NCBI RefSeq assembly: GCF_030068615.1
Contig: NZ_JASJOC010000001.1
Coordinates: 62,001 to 126,000 of the forward strand
DNA: 64,000 nucleotides
Source: Halostagnicola sp. A-GB9-2
GTDB lineage: Archaea; Halobacteriota; Halobacteria; Halobacteriales; Natrialbaceae
Direction: 5' to 3'
Part shown: positions 42,463 through 51,762 of the stretch, piece after piece
Position numbering within the stretch: the first letter of the stretch is position 1
How the letters are laid out: each line of letters starts with the position of its first letter
Notes under the pieces: generated by a model
What the model was told of the DNA's origin: nothing
What the model saw: only the letters and a program-made list of their open reading frames with translations
The model's database searches: none
Position numbers and translations under genes: made by a program

Positions 42463-44224
42463 TGCCAATCTTCCGTCCACGCTCAGTATCTCCGAGCACG
42501 GAAGCTATACACATGAAGTTGAAGACCCTGATTTAGTGGCAAAGCAACTCGAAGAAGCAGCATTCGAGTCAACCGGTCCGAACACATTCGAGAAACGCCG
42601 ACAATCCAGGTTTGACGAAGATAATCCAGTCGTTGCTACTGCCACGATTGATGAGAGTTCAAGCGAAGTCGAAATTGAGGCTCGTGACCATGTCGGAATT
42701 ACACCACTCACTCCTTCTTCATCACTGGAGATTGAACCGAAGATTGATTGGGAGCAGGTTTCGAACGTCTTCTTCAAAGTAAGACGGTACAAGCGTACAT
42801 TCGACTATCATGGTGTCCCAATCGAGAACTTCCTCGCTGAGGACAAAGATTTAAATGATATTTATCTTATTGTCGCTGCGAATTATATCCGAAATCTTGA
42901 ACCGATTTTTCGAAGGGGATTGATACGGAGTTTTGAAAGCCGCCGTGTGGATGCTGTTGATGCACACGGACGAATCGATATCAAGAGGAGCATCTGGAAT
43001 TACAAGTCCGGAACCCCAAAACAGCATTTTATTACAAAAGAAACAGACTATAATATTCCTGTAAACAGTTTACTCCATGCGGCCGGAAAGTATCTTCTCA
43101 CCTTATTCCGACAAAATGCACCCGCAGACGTTCACCAAGGATACTATAGCATTTTCTCCGATCTCCGTGACAAGGTTGAGGAACTGGAAGAGCGAAACAT
43201 TTCGAGTAAAGAGTCAGAAATAGAAACATATCGAGGAATAACGGTTGGGATGCTGCCGCCACAGCGCGGCTATTACGGGGAGGCGATCGAAATCTCGAAG
43301 ACGATTCTCTCTTCGGCGATGGGTCGCCCATTAAGCGGGGGTGATGAACAGCTCACGATGGATTATTTGATCAATATGAACTCGCTCTTTGAGGATTATT
43401 CCCAACTTGTATTAGAGGAACAGGCGGCGAAAATCACGGAACAATCTTTAGATGAGGAGTTAGATATCGAGATTTTAGATAAGCCATCATATTCACCGTT
43501 CAACAATATACGGACTAATATTGAACCAGATCATATTCTTCAGAAGAACGGAGAGAATATTGCAATTTTGGATACAAAATATTATTCCGACGGTCGAGAT
43601 CCAACTAGGAATTTAGCAAACCGGAAGCAGATGTACCGTTACTCAGCTGTTCTTGGCATTGATGTAATGACATTTATTTGCCCGGAAACGAAACCTCAGA
43701 GTCGGAAAATCGATCCAAGTGGGAAAGTAATTAATGTAATTTCTCCTGTGGACTTCAGTACAGAACAGTATGAGATCTGTGTGAAGGAATATTTGGAAGA
43801 GGCTCTTGGTGCATCTACGCTACAGACGGAGTTGGCCCGTGAAGTACAGAACGGTCGTCTTGCGATGAGCGGGTTGAACGACACCTCTCTTTCGGATATC
43901 TTAGAGAATGATACGTTTTCACATCCTCTCAGCGGAATATACTATAGGGACGTTCAGGAATACGTGGCTGATACGGGGGTCTCTGTTCCTAGTTATAGTT
44001 ATGTTCAACGCCGAATCGGAGAGTTAACCAATCCAGTATACAAACAGATCAAAAAGCAATCAAATGCAAATTCTGAGTGGGCAGATGTCGTATTACCGAT
44101 TTTCTCAACCATTGAAACTGATGATGGTGAAGAAGACTGTCTCCGTTTCTACCACTTGGAGGTCGTGAGTGGTGAAATCAAACAGATTGAGTCTGAAACG
44201 ATAGGTATTGAAAAGTGGGAGTAG
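42455..44224 (+). CDS. McrC-like PD-(D/E)xK nuclease with C-terminal extension
   Basis: 589 residues, longer than E. coli McrC (348). Residues 80-290 resemble the McrC finger and core (EIEPKIDWEQVSNVFFKVRRYKRT, LIVAANYIRNLEPIFRRGLI). The nuclease motif is PDH (Asp359), then DTK (Asp373, Lys375) in AILDTKYYSDG. Residues 480-589 form an extra domain (RDVQEYVADTGVSVPSYSYVQRRIGELTNP...) not found in standard McrC. McrC joins GTP-driven McrB rings to cut modified foreign DNA. Intact, A+T-rich, within the island. Confidence 0.87.
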   Translation: MSSANLPSTLSISEHGSYTHEVEDPDLVAKQLEEAAFESTGPNTFEKRRQSRFDEDNPVVATATIDESSSEVEIEARDHVGITPLTPSSSLEIEPKIDWEQVSNVFFKVRRYKRTFDYHGVPIENFLAEDKDLNDIYLIVAANYIRNLEPIFRRGLIRSFESRRVDAVDAHGRIDIKRSIWNYKSGTPKQHFITKETDYNIPVNSLLHAAGKYLLTLFRQNAPADVHQGYYSIFSDLRDKVEELEERNISSKESEIETYRGITVGMLPPQRGYYGEAIEISKTILSSAMGRPLSGGDEQLTMDYLINMNSLFEDYSQLVLEEQAAKITEQSLDEELDIEILDKPSYSPFNNIRTNIEPDHILQKNGENIAILDTKYYSDGRDPTRNLANRKQMYRYSAVLGIDVMTFICPETKPQSRKIDPSGKVINVISPVDFSTEQYEICVKEYLEEALGASTLQTELAREVQNGRLAMSGLNDTSLSDILENDTFSHPLSGIYYRDVQEYVADTGVSVPSYSYVQRRIGELTNPVYKQIKKQSNANSEWADVVLPIFSTIETDDGEEDCLRFYHLEVVSGEIKQIESETIGIEKWE

Positions 44225-44553
44225 ATAATTAGCCGATTGAGCACGCCCTTTCGGCAACCTATCGCTTTGTTATGGTCATCCAATAGTGAATTATATGTAC
44301 TTTCATAATAATATATGTTAGGCGTTTCTCGATCTGAAACTAACAACAAATAAACAAAATCTGATGGCAACCAAACCACATGTTGGATTGCATCAGACAG
44401 TTGAATTAACTCCATTCACCACGTGTTTGAATTTTTCTTCTAATTCCTTGTGTTAACTAATTCATTCTGTCACTCAAAATAAAACGAAAAAGTAACACGT
44501 GGAACGATTGGTAGAGGATTCTGATTTCCCTAGGTTGATCCGTCTGAATCGAA
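44225..44553. other. A+T-rich gene-free stretch in the island
   Basis: About 330 bases, visibly richer in A+T than anywhere else in the window and devoid of a credible frame. It separates the McrBC pair from the integrase remnant. I see no repeat or RNA motif in it; T-rich tracts around 44430-44480 could terminate mcrC. Confidence 0.5.
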
Positions 44554-45557
44554 TTAGAGATCGTCTAGATACTCTCCCCGCTGTTCCATTTTCTCCTCTT
44601 CCGAGCGGGAATCGGAGTGCATTTCCAGCACCGTCTCAGAGACGTTCGCCCGATCCCCAACCGCGTTCATTGGCCAGTCTTTCGAGAGCGCGTGTGTAAT
44701 GCCGCCCCGACGGAGGGCATGAGGACTCACAGAGGACGGACACTCCGAAGCGCCGTCGTAGTCCGCCGCTGAACACGCCTTGATATCACGCCCGTGTGGG
44801 AATTCTCTCGTCGGGACATACGGCCGGGTGTACCGATAGCAGTCTCCACGAAGAGTCGTCGTGTGAGAGCGCCCTTCCGACGTTGTCACGAGCGGTTCTC
44901 GGCCGTGTTCATCGATAACTGCAAGTCGTCGATGTTCGATCCAGTCGTCCAGCACCTCACAGACATCTTCCGAGAGTGCGACGAATCGCTGGCCTGTTTC
45001 ACCGTTCTTCAATGGAGTCCTGTCTCTGATCGGTGGACTCCTTCGAGTGACTAATTCGCAGAATCATAGTCCGCACAATCAAGGGGGTGAACTGCACCGA
45101 CCCGTATCATCGTGTCCCACATCAACTTCAGCGCCACATGCGGTCGTGATGCGTATTCATGGGGTTGGAGATAGTCCAAGATTTGTCCAGCGCGTTCGGA
45201 GTCCAGCATTAGTCTCGGATCTTGTCGTTCCCGGTCAGCGTCGGTGACAGCACCTTCGTGTGCAAATCCTGTTCGACGCTATCGATAGATTCTAGCCACT
45301 TGATGAAGACTCGTGTCCATCTGTGTCTTTTCAGTAGCTGGTGCAAGGTCGCCTTCGACGCGTCGCCAGATGCGGAACTCGTGAAGCTGGCGGCCGGACA
45401 GCTTGTTCGGGTTCTCGATTTCTTCCTCGTTGCACCACCGGATGAAGTGGCCAAGTCGTGAACGGTGTGAATAGATCGTCGCTTGGGTTACACTGTTTTC
45501 ACGGTCGGCTAAGTACAGTTCGAGTGCGTTTTCGGGGGTGATTGGTTCGAGACTCAT
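44554..45557 (-). pseudogene. Tyrosine recombinase (integrase), frameshifted, Tyr to Ser
   Basis: Read from 45557: MSLEPITPENALELYLADREN...NKLSGRQLHEFRIWRRVEG (core-binding domain) goes out of frame near 45310, continues as RVFIKWLESIDSVEQDLHTKVLSP in another frame, then MLDSERAGQILDYLQPHEYASRPHVALKLMWDTMIRVGAVHP (first catalytic Arg), stops and restarts at KNGETGQRFVALSEDV. The C-terminal part has HALRRGG (His, second Arg), but the terminal box reads LEMHSDSRSEEEKMEQR where relatives have HYD, so the nucleophile Tyr is Ser. At least three frame breaks. It sits next to the attachment-site copy at 45661. Confidence 0.85.
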
Positions 45558-45674
45558 TGGTCGTCTCCACGCGAGCCCCCGTCAGAAACACCGTTTTGAG
45601 ACGGCCTATTTCGGCCGCCTCACACCTGAAAGGTCGATTCGTTCGACACTCGAACTAGAGCCTGCAGCGCCCAT
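45558..45674 (-). repeat. att-flanking segment ending in tRNA-Arg 3' copy (copy 3)
   Basis: Between the integrase start and CCTGCAGCGCCCAT (45661-45674) is a 115-base flank whose features (GGCCGCCTCAC, CTGAAAGGTCGATTCGTTCGACA, GAACT-x-GAGCCTG) recur at 49181-49297. The 14-base end is identical to tRNA-Arg, so this marks the distal boundary of the first integrated element (attR). Confidence 0.8.
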
Positions 45675-45856
45675 TCATTTGAGGTAGAATAATCGCCGGA
45701 CAGCACGGAGGTTGTCGGTCGAACGTGCCGGTTCGTTGCTTTCGTTCGATGGCCGAACAAGCAAGTCGGTGTCACGGAAATCCGCGCACATCCGAACTGA
45801 TTGCAGCCGAGAAAATCGATCGCCGATTGACGTACGATTATCGTTAGAGATTTTCG

Positions 45857-46207
45857 GCTCTGTTGAAATTCGTAGTGAGTTACAGATTTAGTCGGTAGTT
45901 TGAGTAGATGCAGACCCTCCTAAAGTCTCGGTTGCTCCGATTTGTCGAGGAAGTATTTCAGTTAGCGCAACGGGCCGTGGCTCAATACTCCTTGAAGTTC
46001 TCGAAACAACGCTACACGCTTCATCAGCACATCGTTCTCCTGTGTCTCAACGTTCGGAAGAACACGACCAATCGAACACTCCTCGACAAACTTATTGATA
46101 TGTCTCGCATTCGGAACGCAATCAACCTCACCGAATTCCCTGCACCGTCAACGTTGTGTAACGCTCTTGTTACGGAGATTGTTGGTGACCGAAGGACTGG
46201 TCAGTAG
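45857..46207 (+). pseudogene. Truncated IS5-type transposase fragment
   Basis: Starts with GGCTCTGTTGAAATT, the usual IS terminal repeat of haloarchaeal IS5-group elements, then QTLLKSRLLRFVEEVFQLAQRAVAQYSLKFSKQRYTLHQHIVLLCLNVRKNTTNRTLLDKLIDMSRIRNAINL, the N-terminal third of the transposase. It ends soon after PSTLCNALV. No DDE motif or right end follows, so only the 5' part remains. Confidence 0.75.
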
Positions 46208-46558
46208 TAGGCAGAAAATCGGTTCTATTGCCGCTCTGATCGACGAATCGATCCCTATTTCAGACGCTATCCGATCTGCTGAAACCACCCGAAGACTCTC
46301 TACCAACAATCTGCTTTAGAAGAGCGTTCGGAGTATTTGATGCGATGCCGGTGGGTGTCTTCCTTTGACAGTGTCTTAGGTGGCCTCTTTGATCCTGAAC
46401 TCGTACTACTTTCAGCGGTCGGGACTGCCAAGTAATGGACCTTCGAGGTGCGCGGAGAAACACTGTGGAAGATCCTTGACCGACTGAAATTGGCGTGACC
46501 GAAATATAGTTTGTATTCATCACGAACCGTTATCGATACACGGTCCGAAGTATGAACG
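46208..46558. other. 351-base degenerate gap in second island element
   Basis: No gene can be supported. Small frames on both strands lack conservation or acidity. It may hold decayed bits of the IS5 element. The alpha/beta hydrolase promoter must lie at its right end (TATCGATACACGG before 46559), with no clear TATA box. Confidence 0.45.
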
Positions 46559-47356
46559 ATGCCGTACATCCAGTGTGAGGGGGCTGACCTCTACTACGAA
46601 GACCGCGGCGAGGGCGAGCCGATCCTGTTCCTTCACGGTGTGTTGCACGGTCTCCGGTTCTTCGAGCCGCAGTTGGCCGGGCTCTCGGACGACTATCGGA
46701 CGATTGCATTCGATTTCAGGGGGCACGGCCGGTCGGAGAAGACGGAACTCGGCCACACGGTCCCTCAATATGCCCGAGATCTCCACGCGTTCGTCAAACA
46801 GCTAGACCTCAAGGACGTCACCATCGTCGGTTGGTCAATGGGTGCATTCGTCTCGTGGGACTACGTGGATCAGTTTGGTACTGACCGGATTCGTGGATTG
46901 GTCAATGTCGACATCGAAGCCACCCGGTTCCAGTGGGACGACTACGACTACGGGCTCGCTCGGCTAGGGGACATTCAGAGCCTGCTCGAACTGGCCCAGT
47001 CCGACCAGCTCGGTCTCGTCGACCGATTCACGGAACAGGTCTTCGCCGAACCAACGGCTGAAGCGAAAACGTTACAGTACGACGAAATCACCCGGACACC
47101 ACCCCCAATCCAGAGCGCCATCCTGTTCGACACGCACACCCGAGACTATCGATCCGTCCTCCCTGAGATGGATGTCCCGATGCTGGTCTGTGCCGGCACC
47201 GCCGAAACGAGAGGCTCAGTCGACGCCGTTCGAAACGTCGCGGAACTCGTTCCCAACGCGAGAGTAGAACCCTTCGAGGCGAGTGGCCACTGCCCGCCGT
47301 TTGAGGAGCCCGAGCGATTCAATCGAGTACTGGGCCGGTTCGTAGACTCGCTGTGA
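46559..47356 (+). CDS. Alpha/beta-fold hydrolase
   Basis: 265 residues. Nucleophile elbow VGWSMGAFVSWDYV (Ser), acid and His parts in PMLVCAGTAETRGSVDAVRNVAELVPNARVEPFEASGHCPPFEEPERFN. Oxyanion region FLHGVLHGLRFFEPQ. It resembles esterases and haloalkane dehalogenase-like hydrolases; the substrate is not predictable. GC content is that of the chromosome, unlike the McrBC pair, so this cargo may have a halophilic origin. Confidence 0.88.
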   Translation: MPYIQCEGADLYYEDRGEGEPILFLHGVLHGLRFFEPQLAGLSDDYRTIAFDFRGHGRSEKTELGHTVPQYARDLHAFVKQLDLKDVTIVGWSMGAFVSWDYVDQFGTDRIRGLVNVDIEATRFQWDDYDYGLARLGDIQSLLELAQSDQLGLVDRFTEQVFAEPTAEAKTLQYDEITRTPPPIQSAILFDTHTRDYRSVLPEMDVPMLVCAGTAETRGSVDAVRNVAELVPNARVEPFEASGHCPPFEEPERFNRVLGRFVDSL

Positions 47357-47470
47357 GCGATGCGCACCCTGGAGTCATCACGGCAAGTTGGATTGTTCAT
47401 AGAATCTGAGTCAAACTGCCAGTTCGGGTGGAGTGTATACGAACCGCAGCCGAAACGAATACTCGATTCG

Positions 47471-48307
47471 TTAGTTCGATTCACGGGTGAACGCAAGCAC
47501 CTCGTCGATGAAGCGGTCTGTCGCGGTGAGAATCGCAACGTGTGCATGCCCATCGAAGGTAACGATCCGGCTGTTCGGGAGTGCTTTGTTGAGCGCCTCT
47601 ATCCCGTCTTTGTAGAGCGGGGGGCTCTCGCTGCCGGACAATAACAAGGTCGGCGTGGTTAGGCCGGCGAACCGAGAGGCATCGAACTCGTACTCGTCGG
47701 CCGCTTGTAATCCGCGGGGTATTATGTGGGCGACGTCCACTCGATCCTGCCAGGTTGGGGCCGAGCAGAGCGCGTCGAGTTCTTCCGGGGACAGTCCGCC
47801 GACTGCTTGCAAGAACAGAACGAGCGCCTGCTCCTTCTCGCCATCGTTAAGCAGCGTCTCGATTTCCGTGACCACCTCTTCCACGCCGAGTTCATGGTCG
47901 CCGACTGCGATGGGGGGTTCGTATAGAATCAGTTTGCCGAGATTGTCAGTTCGCAGGGCCGCCTCCAGCGGGTAGAGAGCGCCGACGGAGTGACCAAGGA
48001 GCGTTACTGGACCGTCAACCGCATCGACGACTGCGGTCACGTCCTCGACCTCGCGTTCAAGGGCGTACTCGTCGGCGTCGCCGCTTTCGCCGCGTCCACG
48101 GCCATCCATCGCATAGACCGTACAGTGTTCCGCGAAGGTAGGGCGGACGCCAGCCTGTTCCCATCGTGTATGGTCATTGGTAGCTCCCCCGGTGATGAGC
48201 ACAAGCGGTGGCCCACTCCCCGTCCGTTCGAATGCGATCTCAGTCCCATCTGCTGACGTGATCGTTTCCATTTCCTGACCGGTATCTGGTGTTGTTGCTT
48301 TTGTCAT
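47471..48307 (-). CDS. Alpha/beta-fold hydrolase
   Basis: 278 residues. PLVLITGGATNDHTRWEQAGVRPTFAEHCTVYAMDGRGRGES, nucleophile LLGHSVGALYPLEAA (Ser), and C-terminal His in FDGHAHVAILTATDRF. The ITGG oxyanion loop is typical of a small-substrate esterase or peroxidase-type hydrolase. Different subfamily from the 46559 protein (low identity by eye), so not a tandem copy. Convergent with it, 114 bases apart. Confidence 0.88.
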   Translation of the reverse strand: MTKATTPDTGQEMETITSADGTEIAFERTGSGPPLVLITGGATNDHTRWEQAGVRPTFAEHCTVYAMDGRGRGESGDADEYALEREVEDVTAVVDAVDGPVTLLGHSVGALYPLEAALRTDNLGKLILYEPPIAVGDHELGVEEVVTEIETLLNDGEKEQALVLFLQAVGGLSPEELDALCSAPTWQDRVDVAHIIPRGLQAADEYEFDASRFAGLTTPTLLLSGSESPPLYKDGIEALNKALPNSRIVTFDGHAHVAILTATDRFIDEVLAFTRESN

Positions 48308-48622
48308 GACTGGGCCTTATTTCGGTGAGAACTCGTCGGCACAGTACACAGTGACTGCCCGCCGAACCGAAGAACGCTCACCGCCCTTAGACCATGGTGA
48401 AAGTTAACGGTTCTCATTCCGAAGACGGTTAGCGCTATTTCCGTCGCAAACGGGTAAGAGACGCTGCAATGGACGAGTTGATTCTGATCTGTTCGAGTCT
48501 GGGTTAATGAATAAGCGCGTGTCTCTCGAATAGACATTCTAATAGGTTCCAGGTAGAATACGGACGAGTGTAGGAGTTCTTTTGCTAATCCCTATTAGTT
48601 CCATCTGCGTGCCACAATATGC
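48308..48622. other. Gene-free stretch between hydrolase and second integrase relic
   Basis: 315 bases with no supported gene. The hydrolase promoter is probably on the minus strand here; a GTAAGAG-type tract is seen but no strong TATA. Nothing repeated. Confidence 0.45.
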
Positions 48623-49180
48623 TCAGAGATCGTCTAAGTAGTCCCTCCGCTGTTCCATTTTCTCTTTCTCTGAACGTGAATCGTAGTGCATTGAAAGTAC
48701 CGTTTCTGAAACATTCGCACGATCCTCAACTGCCTTCATCGGCCATCCCTCTTGAAGTGCGTGAGTGATTCCTCCTCTACGAAGTGCATGAGGGCTCTCC
48801 ACAGACGGGCATTCAAAAGCTCCGTCATACGCTGTTGATCACATTGTTCGATCTCACGGCCATGTGGACACTCACCGGTTACTACACAAGGCCTTGTGTA
48901 CCGATAGCAGTCACCGCGCAACGTAGTCGTATGAGCATGCCCCTGGAATGTCGCAATTAGCGGCTCTCGGCCGTGCTCATCAGTCGCCGACGGTCGAGTG
49001 TGCTCCACAGCTGTCGTCCGGACAGCTCATTCAGGTTCGTTATCTCTTCGTCGTTAGACTACCTGATGAAATGACCCAGTCGTGAGCGATGGGAGTAGAT
49101 GGTTGCTTGGGTGACGCTGTTTTCGCGGTCAGCGATGTACAGTTCGAGTGCGCGGTCGGTTCGGTGGGTTCGAGACTCAT
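48623..49180 (-). pseudogene. Second tyrosine recombinase relic with internal deletion
   Basis: Homologue of the 44554 integrase. The N terminus (MS... RLGHFIR, NELSGRQL) runs straight into the C-terminal EHTRPSATDEHGREPLIATFQGHAHTTTLRGDCYRYTRP, so some 140 central residues are gone and the frame is broken. The final part ALRRGGITHALQEGWPMKAVEDRANVSETVLSMHYDSRSEKEKMEQRRDYLDDL retains the nucleophile Tyr. Flanked by the 49181-49297 att segment. Confidence 0.82.
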
Positions 49181-49297
49181 TGGTCATTCCCACGCGGACC
49201 CCGTTGGAACCACTGTTTTCAACCCCTCGAATTCGGACGCCTCACGCTTGAAAGGTCGATTCGTTCGACAGTTGAACTGGAGCCTGTAGCGGCCATA
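49181..49297 (-). repeat. Second att-flanking segment ending in degraded tRNA-Arg 3' copy
   Basis: Matches 45558-45674 in GCCTCACGCTTGAAAGGTCG, ATTCGTTCGACAGTTGAACTGGAGCCTG, and ends CCTGTAGCGGCCAT (49284-49297), two changes from the tRNA-Arg end. Marks the right boundary of the second integrated element, about 3.6 kb after the first. Confidence 0.75.
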
Positions 49298-49379
49298 GTT
49301 TTTGAGCACCAAAGTCAAGTGACTGTGAGGAACGTCGATACGAAATCGCCGAGAAGATTATTGCGTGTCAGCAAGTACC

Positions 49380-50234
49380 ATGAACATGGCTAAAGCACTC
49401 GAGGATGTCGAGTTCCTCGTCAGCTCGAGCCATCGCGTCGGGGTGTTGAACGCGCTGATGGAGCACCCTCGTGACCGGAACGAGCTGCGCGAAACGACGG
49501 GGGCGTCCTCACCGACTATGGGTCGAATTCTCTCCGACTTCGAAACTCGCCGCTGGATCGAACGAGAGGGGCACACGTACCGACTGACTGGTTCGGGCGA
49601 GTTCGTCGCCGATCGGTTGGCGGAGTTCCTTGAGGCGATGGCACTTGAGCGTCGGCTCCGGGATATCTCACCGTGGTTGCCTTACGAACTCGACGGATTC
49701 TGCGTAGATTTGCTCACCGATGCAGTGGTCTCGTATCCGGGACCGGGGTATCCCTACGAACCCCTCGAGCGGAACGAACACCTGCTCGAGGAAACGGAGA
49801 CGATTCGGGGTTTCGGGATGGTGCTTTTAAAAGCGAGCGTCCTCGAGGACTTCTTCGACCGCGTGTTCGATGGATTGGAAGTCGAGATGATCTATCCGCC
49901 CCACGTGTTCGAAGCGATTCTGAACTGGAATTCGGAGGTGGTTTGCGAGGCAGTCGAGCTGGATACCCACACCGTCTACTTGCACGACGATCTCCCCAGC
50001 AGCGAGTGGTGTGGTATCTGTCTCTCCGACACCCGCCTCAGTATCTGTTGTTACGAACCGGACACGGGCACGTTACGGTCGCTCGTGGATACGGACACGG
50101 CGAGAGCGTACGAGTGGGGGGAATCGATCATCGAACGGTACCGCACGGAGGCTCAGCCGCTCGACGACGCGGAGGACCTTCGTTCCGTGGACTTGCCACC
50201 CTCGTCGCCGAATTCTGAGTCGAAATCGCGCTAA
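49380..50234 (+). CDS. HTH regulator with DUF1724-like C-terminal domain
   Basis: 284 residues. Winged-helix N terminus DVEFLVSSSHRVGVLNALMEHPRDRNELRETTGASSPTMGRILSDFETRRWIEREGHTYRLTGSGEFV, then a domain of 200 residues (GFCVDLLTDAVVSYPGPGYPYEPLERNEHLLEETETIRGFGMVLLKASVLEDFF, WCGICLSDTRLSICCYEPDTGTLRSLVDTD) of the DUF1724 type. Start ATG 49380; a GTG 15 bases upstream is an alternative. First gene beyond the island; upstream region contains the degraded att site. Confidence 0.85.
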   Translation: MNMAKALEDVEFLVSSSHRVGVLNALMEHPRDRNELRETTGASSPTMGRILSDFETRRWIEREGHTYRLTGSGEFVADRLAEFLEAMALERRLRDISPWLPYELDGFCVDLLTDAVVSYPGPGYPYEPLERNEHLLEETETIRGFGMVLLKASVLEDFFDRVFDGLEVEMIYPPHVFEAILNWNSEVVCEAVELDTHTVYLHDDLPSSEWCGICLSDTRLSICCYEPDTGTLRSLVDTDTARAYEWGESIIERYRTEAQPLDDAEDLRSVDLPPSSPNSESKSR

Positions 50235-50315
50235 CGGTCCGGCGTTCACCGCGTGAAATCGTTTCACTCGAGAGTTATACGCTAGCTCGCGGCGTAGTCG
50301 CGTTCGTGGTAAATC

Positions 50316-51137
50316 ATGGACGAACACGCACACCACTCAACCGGCTGGCAACTCGACCGAAGTGCCCCCGAAGCCTACGAACAGTACCTCGTCCCGGCGA
50401 TTTTCGTGCCGTGGACGGAACGACTACTCGAGCGCGCCACTGTACGGGAGGGCGATCGGGTGCTCGACGTCGCCTGCGGGACCGGGGTCGTGGCACGCCA
50501 CGCAGTCCACAGCGTCGGCGATTCTGGATCCGTGACCGGAATCGACATCAACGAGGGGATGCTCGAGGTGGCAGAACAAACAGCCGCTGATTCTCATTCC
50601 GAAATCGAGTGGCACCAGGGTGACGTGACCGACCTTCCGTTTTCCGACGGAGGCTTCGACGTCGCCGTCTGCCAACAGGCGATCCAGTTCTTCGACGACC
50701 CCGAAACGGCGCTCGGGGAGATACGCCGTGTACTCGCTCCAGGCGGGCAGGCACTCAGTAGCGTCTGGAGACCGCTGACCTATCAGCCTGGGTACGTCGC
50801 GTTGGCTGATGCTCTGGAGCGCCATGTCGGCGACGAGGCGGGAGTAATGATGCGGTCCCCGTTTCCGACGTGGGATATGGACTACCTTCGAACGCTCGTC
50901 CGTAAGGCGGGTTTCGATGACGTGTCGATCACCATTGAAATCGGTTCGGTCCGGTATCCCTCGATCGAGGAGTTCGTTCGCCGGGAAGTTGCCAGTTCGC
51001 CGTTGGCCGAGTCGATCAGAACCGTAGAACAGGAGATCCGAGATGCTCTCGTTCAGGATGTCGCTGACGAACTCGAAGGGTACACTGACGATGATGGGGT
51101 CGTCTTTCCCATGGAATCGTACACCGTTTGCTGTTAG
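50316..51137 (+). CDS. Class I SAM-dependent methyltransferase
   Basis: 273 residues. Motif I VLDVACGTGVVARHAV, motif II GIDINEGMLEVAEQTAADS, motif IV VTDLPFSDGGFDVAVCQQAIQFFDDPETALGEIRRVLAPGG. Start MDEHAHHSTGWQLDRSAPEAYEQYLVPAIF resembles UbiE-like and menaquinone or phospholipid methyltransferases. C-terminal tail ends EEFVRREVASSPLAESIRT. Substrate unknown. Confidence 0.88.
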   Translation: MDEHAHHSTGWQLDRSAPEAYEQYLVPAIFVPWTERLLERATVREGDRVLDVACGTGVVARHAVHSVGDSGSVTGIDINEGMLEVAEQTAADSHSEIEWHQGDVTDLPFSDGGFDVAVCQQAIQFFDDPETALGEIRRVLAPGGQALSSVWRPLTYQPGYVALADALERHVGDEAGVMMRSPFPTWDMDYLRTLVRKAGFDDVSITIEIGSVRYPSIEEFVRREVASSPLAESIRTVEQEIRDALVQDVADELEGYTDDDGVVFPMESYTVCC

Positions 51138-51194
51138 CTGATCGTCTAGTGAGCGAGCCGGATCGCTTCTGCAAACTTCGTCTGTCGTTTTAGA

Positions 51195-51481
51195 ACGCAT
51201 CGGACGAGTTATTCACGTCACTCATCGAGTACGTCTCTCCCATGTTCTTCGGCGCGTACCTCGTCGGAATCAGCGTGTTGCTGTGGCTCTACAACATGAT
51301 CTGGTCGCACTGGGCCGGACCGCCGGTCGAAGACGCCGACGTCTGGAACTTAACGGGGACCGAACAGTTCACGCACGAACGGGAGTGGTTCGAACGTCAC
51401 CTCGAGACGAAATACGGGATCGAGCCGACCGAACCGACGCGAACGCGACCGTCTTCGACGCCCGACCCCGAAGTCGGGAGT
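51195..51481 (+). pseudogene. Detached C-terminal fragment of cytochrome oxidase subunit I
   Basis: In one frame after a TAG stop at 51192: ELFTSLIEYVSPMFFGAYLVGISVLLWLYNM is the last transmembrane helix and IWSHWAGPPVEDADVWNLTGTEQFTHEREWFERHLETKYG the cytosolic tail of haloarchaeal cytochrome c oxidase polypeptide I. The remaining roughly 500 residues of subunit I, with all heme and copper ligands, are absent upstream. Past about 51480 the frame becomes arbitrary. A left-over from deletion or recombination of an oxidase operon. Confidence 0.82.
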
Positions 51482-51762
51482 CAGGCCGTCTCGCTACAGA
51501 TCGTCCCGGTCGCCCGTGGCGATCGACGATCCCCAGCGCCGTCTCCCGATTGGGGCGGCGCTCGAGGAACGCCTGAAACAACACCCGAAAAGGCCGAGAA
51601 CTCCGATGAGCCGCCGACAACCGCGACGTCACCGCCGAGAACTGACGGGGCGGTTCCCGCCGAGTACGCGAGCGAGATCAGTGCGAGCCCGATATCCAGT
51701 CCCGCCGCACCGAGCGCGCTCGGAAAGAAAAGGAGCCCCACTTCGAGCGGAATCGAGGGTGC
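51482..51762. other. Degenerate stretch between cox fragment and SDR gene
   Basis: The minus strand has an 86-residue open frame (MGLLFFPSALGAAGLDIGLALISLAYSAG...) with a hydrophobic first half, and the plus strand another; neither is continuous with known genes. The minus-strand piece could be the remnant of a small membrane protein of an oxidase cluster, but I cannot show it. Not annotated as a gene. Confidence 0.4.

Noticed and set aside
46260-46523. Minus-strand 87-residue frame between IS5 fragment and hydrolase
   Set aside because: Basic, Thr/Ser/Arg-rich, no promoter or family features; treated as degenerate DNA.
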